Source of the DNA: Parambassis ranga
Lineage: Eukaryota; Chordata; Actinopteri; Ambassidae
Direction of reading: 5' to 3'
Assembly (NCBI RefSeq): GCF_900634625.1
Contig: NC_041039.1
Span: 16,611,006-16,675,005 of the forward strand
Length of the DNA: 64,000 bases
The translations under genes were made by a program, and so were the position numbers. Below, piece by piece: positions 1 to 13,200 of this stretch (positions are counted from its first letter, which is position 1; every line of letters starts with the position of its first letter). Under the pieces are notes generated by a model, which was not told the DNA's origin, did not search any database, and saw nothing but the letters and a program-made list of their open reading frames with translations.

Positions 1-3000
1 GACTCGTCCTTCTGTTATCATCGATGCAGATGTCAGAAGCAGTGTCAAACCCTAAAGAAACCTCACTTTCTTCTCTTGAGTCCACATCAGTTGGGATTGG
101 CTTTTCGTACGGATCGTACTTAGACACACTAAGGCTTCTGGTGTCCGTCTCCTTCTCTGCGCTCCTTTCCTCACCGCTCTCCACTTTAGCTGTGTCAGCA
201 GCGTGTCTCGCATCCTCAGAATCTTTGTCCAGCATGAAATATGCACAAGGCTGTGATAATCCCGGAGAGGCCACCTCTCGCTCTCCTTCCATCTCCCTCT
301 CTGCTTCCTTTCCTGCTTTCTCATCGGACTTCTCTGTACTGCTGACTGCTGAGCTCTGTTTCTCTTCTTTTGTCTCCTCCACACTGGACTGGCTTTCAGT
401 GCTTGACAGCGTACAGCTCCTGTCACTGCTGGATAGTGTTGACAGCACAGACTTTTTCTCAGTTGAGTCTGAGGCCGGGACACCAGACGGTGTTTCTTCT
501 TTTGATGTGATGATATCAAAGGAGGGTTCTGGCTTGGCGAGCGGTGCAGGTGTGCTTCCTGTTTTCACAATATCTTTGTCTGCCTCAGGTGAAAGTCTGG
601 ATTCCTCTTTGACGTCTTCATCCACAGATGGCTCCTGCATTGTCAGTGTGGGTATGATCACTGTGGGCTGCGGAGGCACAGCTGGCTCAGTTTGGTCGCT
701 TGTCTGTGGAGTTTGTGTTAAAGGTAGGCCCGCAGAGGAAATATCATGGTCCGATTTCCTCGGCTCCACCGACAAAGGTCTGGAACCTGCTCCTCCCATA
801 CAGATGTCTTCCTCCTCTTCATCCTCTCTGTCTTCGTCTGACGACTGAACCATGAATGCAGGTTTGTAATCTGACTTGGATGGAAGGGCTGCCTCCGGTT
901 GTGTTGTCTGTGCAGGTTGTTTAATAGTTTTGTCTACTACTTTTTCCTGTAATTCCTCTTTCTCCCATTTCTCCTCTTTAGTGTGGTCAAAGTCGTACTT
1001 CTCTTTCTCTGTGATGTCATCCGCCGATGCGTCAGCAGCAGCCTTGTCTTTAATCACCTTTTCATCCTCCGCCGGTTTTATCTTCTCCTCTTTGAGGTCT
1101 GCAGTCTCGTAGGTGTATTCTTTTTCCTGCTCTTTTTCCATTTTCTCTTCTTTACTCAGCTCAGCCACGTGTGCGTCGTCTTTCTCTTGCTCTATCTTCT
1201 CTTCCTGACCCATAATGACCTTTGATTCTTTGCCGAGTTCTTTCTTTTCCTGCTGGATGTGGCCTGGAGACACACAGATGTTCTCTTTCTGCATTTGTAC
1301 TGTCACAGTGCCAAGAGGTTCCCTCTCTTTCTGAGCTGCAGGAAGCTTCTGAGAGGTTTCTTCAGGTTTATGTTTATCCTCCACGATCTGAGCCTGTGGA
1401 AGATCTGCCTCTTTTCTATCATCCTTCTTGGGTTCAGACTCAAAAGCAAAATCTTCTTTTACTTTTTCCTCCTCTTTGGAGCTAAATGTTGGACTGTGCC
1501 TTTCCTTCTCAGGCTCCTGTTTGATAGATTCAGATTCAGAAATGCTCTCTTTCATGTCATCCTTTTTTTCCTCCTTGACTGTTCCAGCTTTAAAAGGCTC
1601 AGTTTCTTTTACATCTGCCTTTTGCTCTACAGCTTCTTTCTCTTTTTTGATGTCAACCTTTTGGGTTTCTTTATCCTTCATTTCCTCCAAAAGGTGTTTG
1701 CGGTCATCGATGCCAGCTTTTTCTCGCTCTTTAGTCTCCTCTTCAGCAGTTTTAACAGAGGATTCATCTATGTCCTTCTGCTCCTTCATAGATACAGATT
1801 CAGGAGTATCCATCTTTTCTTCCTCCTTCTCCTTCACCTTAATTTCAACATAAGTTTCCTCTTTTGGAGTTTCCTTCACCTCCTCCTTGATGATTCCATC
1901 CTTCTTCTCCTCATCTCTGAGGGACTTAAGACCATCTGTGTCTTTAGTTTCCATCTCTTTTGAATCAGAAACTTTAATTGTATCTTTTTCCTCTTTGACA
2001 GATACACCATGATCCTGAATTCTCACTTCTTCTTCCTCTTCGGACAGTTTGACAGTGAGCATTTCCTCCTTATCGGCTGTCTTTTCTTCTTCAATCTTTG
2101 ATTCAACAGGACAGACATCTTTACTGCTTTCTTTCTCTTTAGCAGCCAAACTGACATCCTTCATGCCTGTTTCATCCTCTGATGTTTTGACAGCAGGAAT
2201 ATCTTTGCTCATTATTACATCCTCTTCCTCCATCTTTGCTGGTTTGGCAGCAGAAGTCACATCTTTACTCGCCTCCTGCTCATTTTCTTTCCCTGTGACA
2301 GGTGTGACAGTTTGAAGTGTTTCTTTTTTTGCAGATAAATCTTTGTCTTTACAAATAATTACAGGCTCCACCTCGGTAGGTTTAATGATGACAGCATCGT
2401 CTTTACTTTCCTGTGGTTGTGGTTCTTCTCCAGCTGTTAATTTAACAGCAGAGATTTCTTCCTTGCCCGCCACTTTACCTTTTTCTTCTGCAGCACTTAA
2501 TGTGATAGCACCAGTATCATCTTTAGTTGTGTCTTGTTGCGGTTCTTCTTCAGCCTCTGGTTTAACAGCAGAAATGTCTTCCTTGCTTTTAAGTTTGTCC
2601 TTTTCTTCTGTAATGGTGACCTTAATATCTGTTCTTTCCTTCTTATCCTCTTCTGTAGGAGGTTTGAAGGTGTAAATATCGTCCTTCTCTGTCTTACTGA
2701 CAGGAATATCCTTGCTCTCTTTTTCCTGCTCTGTAGTTGACTTGGCTATGGAAATTTCATCTTTGGCCACTGTTACATCTTTCTCGTCCTCCTTTGTGAG
2801 GCTGATGGTTGAAATGGCATCTTTACAAACATCTTCTTGCTTTTCTTCTTTGCTGACTTTAGCCACAGTGACGTCATCCACCTTTTTCTTGGCATCCATC
2901 TCTTTTTCGTCTTTCTCAGGGATGGTCAAATCATCTTTCTTTGCTTCTTCTGTAACAGGTTTGACATCTGAAGGCTGGACCTTTTCGACCTCTTTCTCTT

Positions 3001-6000
3001 CAGTTTTCACAGAGCTGATTATAGAGGTGTCACTTTTTGCTGTCTCTTCCTTTTCCTCCTCTTTTAAAATCTTACTATCAGACACATCATCCTTTTTAAC
3101 CTCTTTATCCTCACCTTTGATTTTCAGGTTAAAATCCTCTCCCTGTTTTACCTCTGAAACAGTTTCTTCCTCTTCTTCTTTTCTAATTTGGGCTGCTGGA
3201 GTGAGGTCTTTTTCTGGCTCATCTTTAATGACTTTATCTACAGCGACAGTGCCTTTGACAGGTTTAATATCATCTTTTACTGCTTCTTTCTCTGCTCTTT
3301 CATCCATGATGGACGTAATGGCCGAAACGTCTTCCTGGATGACAGATTTCTGTTTCTCCTCATCCTTGATTTGTTTTTCTTCGACAGTGTCGTCCTTTTC
3401 CCTCTCCTGTTCCACCTTGGTGACTTTAACTGCAGAGTTATCGTCGTGATCGTCATCATCTTTCTTGTTATCATTGTCGTCGTTATCGAGGAAACGACTC
3501 TCCCTCTCTGGTGATTTACCTGGTGCAGGCACTTTGGGTTCTTTGTCTTTGAATTTGTCATCAGTGTCTTCAGCAGGTTGTCCAGAGGAGATGAGGGAAT
3601 CCCTCGCTGTCACTGATTGAACATCTGGTAAAGATGCAGTAACAGCAGGTATCGTTTCTGCTGGTTTTCCTTCGTCCTTTGGTGGTGCTGAGGTGTCTTT
3701 GATTGCTGGAATATCTTTTACGTCCTTTTCAACTGCTTTGTCCAAAGATTTTGCAACATCTACATCATGTTGATCTTCTTTCTCTTCATCCTTCTTTTTA
3801 GTTTTGTCATCAATGGTGACTGTCTGGGGAAGCTCCTCTTGTTTTTGGAACTCCACCGGCGACTGTCGAAGTGGAGACTGAGTGGCGCTTGAAGGTCCAG
3901 ACTGTGGAGGAGAAGCCATTTTCACAGTGATATCATCTGGACTGAAGCAGCGCTCTTCGCTCTCTGAAGTTACAGAGTCTGAGCCAAAAGGTCTCGTCGG
4001 CACAACAGATGAGATATCTTTAGGTGTGACTGCTTCAGTGTTTTCCTCTTCAACTGGTAGGTGTGTTTTGATGTCTTGTACAGACTTTTCAGGAGGCAGT
4101 AAGTCTTTCTCTTGACCCTGTGTTTGGAATGCAGCATAGCCCTCTTGGAGTTTTTCAAGTGAAATGTCAACATTAGGAGTTTGGTCTTCCTCTTCTTCCT
4201 CCTCTTCCTCTTCCTCTTCTTCTTTGGGAGCTTCAGCAGCCTTTGCAGCTGTCTTTACTTCTGCAACAGGCAGCTGTAAATCATCAGATGGAGACTTGAC
4301 CTGTTTGTCTTCTTCTAGAGAAGGTGGTGACAGAGTTTCGGCAGAAAGTGGTGGCTCTTTGCCTTGGGTAAGGTCTGGTGAGGCTGACTGGAGGACCGGG
4401 GTTTTGGGTGGTTCCTCAGCAGAAGGTGCTGCAACAGATGCCATAGATTGATCTTCGGCAATAGAAGTAGGAAAGGACGACACTTTGTCATACTCTGTGA
4501 TGGATGTTGCAGAGGACACGTGCTCCTCTTCTGCCAGAGGAGCAGTGATGATGTTGGTGAACACTGATACTTGCTCTTGGACACCTGGAATAAAACTTTT
4601 CTCGGTCATGGCTGCAGCCTGCATTTCCCTCATGCCATGGATGTCGACAAAGGAGCCTGTCTGATCAGGAACAGAGACGTCGTAGGCGCCGACGTCGTAT
4701 TGAAGGTGTGGTATTCTCTCCTCCGCCTCCTCGTGGATTTCCTCGTCAGAGATGGTCTGTTCAGTCTCAGAGTAGCCGGGAATGGTCTCATCTTGGATGT
4801 AAGAGATGGGTTCAGCTGCAGCAGCGCCTTGAGCTACTGAGGTTATAGGAGCAGTGGCTCCTCCTACATGTGATAGGTAGCCTTCTTCTTCCTCCTCCTC
4901 CTCTTGATCTTTAGCTGCAGTCAGAAAGTCACTGGTTTTGCTTTCAAGTGTATCTTCAGGTCTGACCTTTATCTCTTCATCTGCTATGACATCTAAATCT
5001 TCCACTTCCTCCAGTTCAGCTTTCTCCACCGCCTCATCCTCTTCCTCCTCTTCCTCTTCCTCTTCCTTTTTCTCATCTTTGGATGGAGTCATCTGTAGCT
5101 CCTCTTTCGTCACAACCTTAGCAGACAGTTTTTCTGATTTCTCCATTTCTTCTATCTCATGTTTCCTGTCAAGCCCCTCGTCCTTTACCTCCTTCCACTT
5201 TGATTCATCTTCGTCTTCACCTATTCCCATGTCTTCTTCCTCCTCTTCCTCCTCCACCTGTGTTTTCTTTACCACAGCCGGGGCCTCTTCTTCCTCCTCC
5301 TCCTCATCCTCATCCTGCATTGCTGCTCCCTCATCTTCAAACTTTTGAGCCTCGTCCATTTCTCTCCTTTGTGCCGTCTCTTCGTCGTCAATTTTGTCTT
5401 TGACCTCTGGTTCCTCCTCTTCAGGGGACTCGGCTCTAGGCGGGATTTCAGAAATGGCTTCAGTCTTCTCTTGAATGACGGTTTCTGCTGCTGGCTCTGA
5501 TGTCTCCTCATTGTCTGGTGGCTCCTTTACAGCCACGACTTCAGCTTGTTTCAGGTCTTCAAAATCCTTGGTGAGGTCTTCAGGTGTGGAAGGAGCAGAT
5601 ATGCCCTCAACAACTCCGTTCTGTACCGGTTCAGGTTGAATAACTTCAGCTTTTGCCACCTCTGCTTTGGGTTCAGCAGGTTCAGCCTTTGGCGCCTTGC
5701 TCTTTCCTGTTTTAGCTTTACTTGACACTTTAGCTTTGTGTAAAGTCTTCCTCACCTCTGGTGTGAGTGGTTTCAGGTCAGGCTTTGTAATTTTCCTCAG
5801 CTCAGGTTTGGACGTGTCCTTCTTCTTGTCATCTTTGGACTTCGAATCTTTCTTGTCGTCTTTTTTAGCAGAGTCATCTTTCTTCACTTTCCTGGTTTCT
5901 TTCTTTTCCTTGTCTTTTTTCTCATCCATTTTTGACAGTCGTTCCTTTGAATGCTTTTTCAGTGACTTTTCTTTCAAGAGCTTTTTCTTTTCGGGCACTT

Positions 6001-7282
6001 CAGTTTTAGTTTTCATAGTCTTGGTAGGCTTTTTCTCCTCTTTTTTCTCGGTTATGTTTTCCTTCACAGAGTCGCTCTTTGCCTCTGTGGTGGCTGACAC
6101 GTCATCCTGTCCCTCAGTTTCTTTCTTCGAGACCTTTGCAGAGGTCTTGGGAGATGATTTGAGACTCTCTTTGCTGTCTGTTCTTTGCTTTAACTTGGTC
6201 TGTTTTATAACAGAGGGAGGAGCTCCTGAGGCGATGTCTTTTTGTGTAGCTACGGGATAGCGCAGGTAGTCAAGATGCTTTAATTTTTCTAGGCCCTCTA
6301 AGATCTTGTTTTGCGGGGCATTTCCCGGGAAAAGCACTCTGACGATCTTTTCTGTGGGGCTGGCAGGAAGCCAGACGACTAAGGCGGTGACTGATGTCAG
6401 GTAGGGCACAGATATTTCTCCTTCTTTACCGTTGGGCAGCACAATACCAGTCTTGGCCTTGCTGTTGCCAGCCCACTTCTGCATTAAAAACTGCATCTCC
6501 TTACTGTCTTTGACAGGGTTGAGAATATACATATCTAACCTGCCCACGCCCATCTTGTGGAAAAGAGTAATGGGCTCAATAGTGTTGCTGACCACTCGAA
6601 AGAGAGGCTCCGGCTTGATTCCTAGCTTGTTAAGGTACTGTAAAGTTAGCGAGGCCTCTTCAATGCTGCGTTTTACTTTGAGATTTGATTCTGGCATACG
6701 AAGCTTCTCTGGCACGTTAAAGAACACAACACCTAGTTCAGGGGAAATCAGGTTCTTCATCCAGTCGCTGTAGTTGGTGGAGCCTTGTGACTGCTCCTCA
6801 TCCTGCTCTGCTATCTTCCTCTGAAGAAGCCCATTGATACCTGGGAGATTGTCAGCGCCAATGTGTGTGAGTAAAATCGAGTCGATGCGGTCCAAGTGAC
6901 GGACCAGCTTCCAGAAGCACGACTTCCGTTCTGAGCCTCCGTCCACTAAGATGTTGAAGCCGTTCACTGCAAAGAGAGCAGAGTCTCCTCGCCCGCCTGG
7001 AAAGATGTAGCAACATGGTTTGGACAGTTTCAGGAAGCCTCCAGAGGTGGGAGGCTCCAGGAGGTCAAAGGGTGAAGGGACATCGACAGTTTCAGAGATG
7101 TACTCTGTGAACTCTGTGACGCCCTCCATCTTGAGGAGTATGGGCTCAGGGTTTAGTTTGTATTCCAAGAACTCCCGCAGGTTCTGCTGCTGTCCCACCG
7201 AGCTCCAGCCCACCTCCCCGCGGCAGGACACAGTGAGTGTAGCCTGCTGCTTGGGGGCTGCTGTGCCCAATAATTCACTGAC
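1..7282 (-). CDS. map1a: map1a giant coding exon 5 (3' end outside window)
   Basis: An open frame of 7,282 bases after acceptor TTTCTTGTAG, encoding residues 199 to about 2,625. In order: a conserved globular block to about residue 540 (KPCCYIFPGGRGDSALFAVN, LLTHIGADNLPGI, GNAPQNKILEGLEKLKHLDY); a lysine-rich basic block at about 550-690 (KKDDSAKKDDKKDSKSKDDK), the type of segment that binds microtubules; LTPEVRKTLHKAK; acidic stretches with glutamate runs (12 in a row encoded at 4183-4218); conserved MAP1A blocks near 4800 and 3900; a long degenerate repeat of KDxxSAVK type between about 3450 and 1900; and a Ser/Thr/Glu-rich tail ending ASDICIDDNRRTS at the edge. Mammalian MAP1A likewise has almost all its coding sequence in one giant exon. 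Confidence 0.96.
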
Positions 7283-10200
7283 CTACAAGAAAGACACACC
7301 CAGACATATCAGTCAGTGATAGCACGCATAAAGTAACGCAGTTAAATGTTTTACAAGCTAGATTATAACCAAACCAAGAAACCATGTATTCAATGTGAAA
7401 GTGTGAAGTAGAAAGTGTAGGTGACTCACCCCAGGATCAGTAAAGATGCGTGAAAAGGTCTGGTAGGTGAAAACCCCAGTTTGAAGCAAGAGGCTTCCGT
7501 GATCTGAGCTCTGGCCACTTAAGACCAGAAGCTTGTGTCCTGCTGAGTCTGTGACTAGAGCTTGGATCTGGGACATACAAAGAAAGAGGGAAAAGATGGG
7601 GACAGAGGAAACATGGTTAAAGTGCCTGCATCACTGTGTCAAGGTTACCTAAATTTAATATAAATGTCCTGAAAATTGTCATCTGTCTAGGTCCAGGATT
7701 ATACTCCCTTGTGAAAACAGATCTGGACTTGGTGAGTTTGCATTCTCCTTTCTCGGGGTCTGCACACTTTCCCTGGTTGTTATCTTTTTTATTCCAGATG
7801 TGGGTAGTGACAGACTATACCATCAAAATATGCTGAATTTACCTCTGATACAACGGTGTCTTCTGACGGGTTAACGAGCACCACGGTCTCTAGGACATCA
7901 CTCCTGTGGTGGAGAGTCCTTTGTCCTGTAGAAGGTAGAAAAAACTGTTATTAGTTTTTAACGTTGTGAATAAGCTAACTCTATTGAGGCCTGAAGGCTG
8001 GACGGGGTAAACAGCTTGACTGACACTGATGCCAGACATTCAGCCGTCTGGCCTGAAGACATCCTGGATCTGGACGGTGTCCAGGCCTGATCTGGAAAAC
8101 CTGTTTGAGTCAGAGAGATTTACTATGCTGCATCCCTGCATTGTATGTGGGACAGTCCCTATATAGACACAGGCAACCCAATTGTGCATTAAGAACAAAA
8201 GTTGGTAAAGGAAATGGGTCGCTAATGTCTGCTGGGTGAAGTTTAAAAGTAAAGCGTAACACCCACGGTCAGATGAATATGGAGGCATAAACATATGTAC
8301 CGGTATATGTTAAGGGTTTGGAGGATTTGTATCTATAAGAGAAAAGACTTGTTCCACACATCCTTAGCTATCGTTTCAGAGGAGATGTAAAGCTGTAAAT
8401 TCCCCTTTGTTTCAGCACAGATTAGGCATCAGAGAGGTCCAATAATAGAAGCATCTCAGTGACTCCACCATCCACCGGGGACTAGCAGCGCCTCCCCTGG
8501 GTTTGCGGTGCTATGCTGTCTTTTTTTTTTTTTTTTTTTGCAGTGTAGGATGTCAACATATTTTTCTATGAAAGGCCTCTGATGTGAAAATGTAAAAATA
8601 TCTAAGAGGAGGATCATTGACACTCAATAAGGTAATCAGAAATCTGCGAGTCAGTCAGAAGGAAGGAGCGCTCAATAAGTAGCTGTTATATTACAGATGA
8701 TAATCAGAGCCATATTATCTGCTTTCAGCTCATCTATTTATGCATTCTTTATTAAACTAAAGGGTGTTAACATAATGGTGATTCAAAAGAAAATCTTGAG
8801 TGCTCAGATTTTCCTCTTTTACAGCAAACTGTGACATTTGAAGAAATGTCAGAAGTTCTTTCCTTTTTCTGTGATTCACATAATGAAACTTTTCAAAGTG
8901 ACACAATTCAGAGCAAAATCTGCATTTTTTAAAAATTAATTTAATTGTTTTTCAAGCACCTGCAAAAGCAACACCATCCATGCTCTGTGGCCCTCTGCAG
9001 CCCTAACATGATCTGAAAGCATGTGTCTGTTAAAATAACAGATACATTACTAAATTATATTCACATATTCTTTTTTTTTTTTTAAATAAAAATTAATTTT
9101 AATAAATAAATAATTAAATAAAAAGGGCCTCTGAACGCCTATTTAGCAGTATATTCTTAATACAATAAACATTTAGAGAGCATCACTGAAACGATCTTGA
9201 GGATGTGGCTCCCTCTGTTGATGTTACCATAGCAACACACTGACATGTTTTTTTTTTACACTGCAGACAGCATCACTAATGTGAGTTAGGAAACAATGAC
9301 CGCTGGAGACTGAAGGACTGCTTTGATGGCGCCCCTCACTGTTTAAATGAGGATGCTGGGACAGCAGTCAGGAGGAGTTCTGACACTTCAGCAGATCTGC
9401 CCACAGACGTGTCCGGTTTCACAGCGCGATGACTAAGCTGCGAGGGTGAGCCATGATTTGCAAGTTCATTTTAGATGCTTCCAACAACAACAACAACAAA
9501 AGCAGCACACATCACTGAGGTGAGGCGGCCTCCACGATGCGGACACTGGGGACACCGGCGTCATCGCCCAGCTGAGGTATGAATTTGTGAATGTGCTCTC
9601 AGAGGAAGGAGGCCCACGGAGACAGTGTGTCCGTTTGAACTGCTTGATGTGCTTTTCTCAGGTGAAACAGAAGAGGAGAGACTGCATTAGCTGCTGCTGA
9701 TGGCTGCCTGCAGGGTGACTGCCTGCTGACACTGCAGACTGGTACAACAAGATACCACAACAACAAAGACACTCTCAGTCTGAACCCCGCTGTTGCTGCC
9801 GTTATACCCCCGGGAAACATCAACGTCTGAGAGGACTCACTGTCACTACCACTGCAGGCTGGAGGGCTCTCAGCTCAGGTTCACTTTCAGTCACCACTAA
9901 TGGACACGAATCGGTGTAGGTGCACAGACAGTTTAAAAGGTCCTGTAATCCTATTACAGAGATAGATATGAGCGGCTGCCCATCCTGAATATTGCCTTAT
10001 AATTGCAACAATAATAACTGATAATTGTGTTTCAGGATGGAAGATGTGAAGTAAGATGATGAATTTTGAAGTGTTAATGTCCATCTGGCAGCCTGTCCTC
10101 ACCAAATAGAAACATCCATAGCTGAGAACTGAAGCCAAAAGCTGCACTTCCACTCTGTGAGTGGCTCTAAAAGTAGGTAAATACTCACAGTTTTTTATTT

Positions 10201-13200
10201 TAAGTACAGTATAACTCCATTACATGGCGACTGAAGTCATAAAGAAACTTTTTTGTATGCTTATCAAGTCTATTTTCTTAACATTAACCAAGTTAAGATT
10301 ACCAAAAACCAAAAGTTCATGTCAGATTTATAGACATCTGTGTAACAACAAGGTTTCCCCTCCTGCAACAAATGTAAAGTCCAGTACAGCACTTTCATAG
10401 ATTTATACTGCACTGCATTTAGGCCAATCATTGATGTGGGTGTGTTGTGTTGTTTTATCACAGCCTGCATTTGTGTTTTCCACCACATCTTAAAGCATAT
10501 GTTATTATGGACTGTGCTTTATAATATGATTATGCATTCAGTCTGTAGTAAATGCCAACAGCTTTGAGACTATATCCAACATCACCATACATTAGGGTAG
10601 ATATTAACGTTAACATTAGCATATAGATAGCTAGCAAGCTCTGTGTCAGTTGGAGGAAAAACCAAAGGGCTTCATGGGTATTTGTACAAAACTCTAATTT
10701 CTCTGTCATCTTCTGTCAAAAGCACAGAAGTGCACCTGCCGTGGCATTTCTGCAGCCACACTGTGGACTGAAAATGTGCGCATCTACATATCTATACCGG
10801 ACACTGAGGATGTGAACTTTGTCGACTCACAGAATGATTAATGTTCTCAGCCTGAAGAAAGCTGCCAAAAGTGCAAAAGTGATGGATCTTTTAATGATTA
10901 GGGCATGATGGGAATTCTCTCAGACATGCCTTGATTAAACAAGTACACACACACACACACACCAGCATATCAGCCTTTTTTCCGTCTGTAAACACCAATC
11001 CTGAACACCAATCCTGAACACAACCTTCAAAGCGCGTGTGTGTTATTCCAGACAAACATTTATCCCACAGTCTGTGTGCTAACTTGTATTTGTAATAAAT
11101 AACAAGGCTGCTACTGGAAATTACAACTCAGCGATGTGAGTCACCCTTGCAGTGCATCCACTGAGATCCAAACAGTTCGAAGCTAAAGCCTCCTCAGGCA
11201 GGCCAACGTCTGCTGCTGCCTGTTTAAACAGCCCTTTAGAAGAGAGTGATGTTCAGCCAAGTTGCCCTCATCTATTCATCCCCACGGTTTCCCTTTACTG
11301 GCGTCTCAGACAGAGACGAGGCATCACCCGATTATCACATACACTGACAGTTTGAGCATCTCACACTGGCTAATCATTGCTGCTAGTTTAAAAATACCGT
11401 CTGTGAAGGCTTTACTGCTGCTGGAGGCGTCCTGCATTCTCTGTCAGCTCATCAGCTCTTCTTATCACTTCTGCAGGACAACTCTTTAATATGTGCTTTC
11501 TAACATCAAAGCGGTGCATATCATTAGCATGCCATCACACAGTTCTGCAGTTCACCGAGTTCACAACAACAACATTCCCATTTCTTTAAAAAAAGATGTC
11601 AAGTTTGTGGTATTTAGGAGTTTGCACGTGTCCCAAAATGACACATCAAACAGGAGCAAACATATGTTCCTGTTGGGGGACTATTTTCAGATGCGGACTA
11701 ATACACACTGTTGCTTATGTGCCGAGACAAAGTTACAGCTCACATGTGCACAGCTATACCCTCCTGTGGGCGGTTGCAGTCAGTTGTCATCATGGTAGTT
11801 AAAAAAATGGTGGAGAAGCTTCTTAATTTATTGATATAACTAAAATTTTTATTTTAAACCAGCCACCCGTCAGCTTGTCAGCTTGTTACCTACCATATTA
11901 CATATAACGCAGCAGCAGGCTGTATGAGAGGCTGAGTCAGCGTCGTGTCCTAAACCTGACCTTGACCTGCATTTTTTAAAGGCTCCAGTGGTTTAAAGAA
12001 ACCTTTAGTAACCCATCAGGAGACATGTGATCTCACACGTCTGCAATGATCCATTTTCTTGACTAAAATAACTTTGGGTTCAGAGAAAATGCTAGATGTC
12101 ATCTGCCCCGCTTCCGTCGGTTGACTTGAAGATCTTGGGAGTTGAACTCCTCGTTCCCTCTCGGTCTCTGCACAACACTGTTCGTAACAGCGAGGCCCAG
12201 AGGAAGGAAGGTCATTTGTCTGACAGGACTCAGTGTTTCTGCTCATTTCGGCTCTTCCTCGGCTGACCCGCTTGATATAAATATCCACGTCTGAACTCCC
12301 AAAACGAGAACGCTCTGTTTAAAGGCGACTAAAACGGAGCGCTGATCGACCGAGGCCCAGCCGCTGCGCTGCTCCAGATACCATGTTCCACATTTAAAGT
12401 GGCCAGGGGGATGGTGAGAGGAGGGTTCAAGGAATTTTAAGACAACAGGTAAATGAAGCAGCAGCTACTTCTAGAGAGGCTGAATCTAACTCGGTTTAGC
12501 TCGCACGGCATGAGATCATTTTGTTTCAACAAGATGTCAGTACCACACAGAGCTGAGAATGATTCAGGAACTGCTTGTTACATAAAGGCCATAATGTAAC
12601 AGCAGCCAGTCTACATGCAGCACAAAACCAATAGCACAGACACACACAAGGTCAAAGCATGTAATCTAATTTTTATCCTGACATGATTAACGACAAGGTT
12701 AAATGTTACACCTAAATGATCTGTTCATGGCATATATGGAGCTGTGTGTCAGTAAAAAGCCTGGTTAACAGTCCATCAGGACTCGGTGTAATAACTGGAC
12801 AAAGACTGAGGACAGTGTCAGTTTAACTGAAACATCAACCACCCTTGAACCATCCTTGACTTTCTATAGATTATGTGGTGACTCCCTGAGGCAGAGATTT
12901 TTTTAGAGAAGCTAGAGATCAGTTTACATGACGCATCAGAAACACCTACATGGTTCTGCATGATGTCGAATAATAACAGACTAAACTACAAACACAAAAC
13001 AAAAACATCAGCTGATGCCATGCAGGTTATTTTATTTAAAAGCTATTTAAAAGCTCTTTAATGCTTCCAGCTGCATAACAAATATGTCAGTTGGTTTAAA
13101 AAGTATAAACTACGCTGCCACCTAAGGAACAAAAAGTCCTTGGACTACTGATGGCCCTTTAATGCATCGTGTGATGTTTCAACAAAACCACAGATTGATG

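Noticed and set aside
24..3449. Long plus-strand ORFs (274, 245, 141 codons) opposite map1a
   Set aside because: They are antisense shadows: Glu/Lys-rich codons on the minus strand read as Ser/Phe/Leu-rich stop-poor frames on the plus strand. The minus frame joins exactly to four upstream exons.
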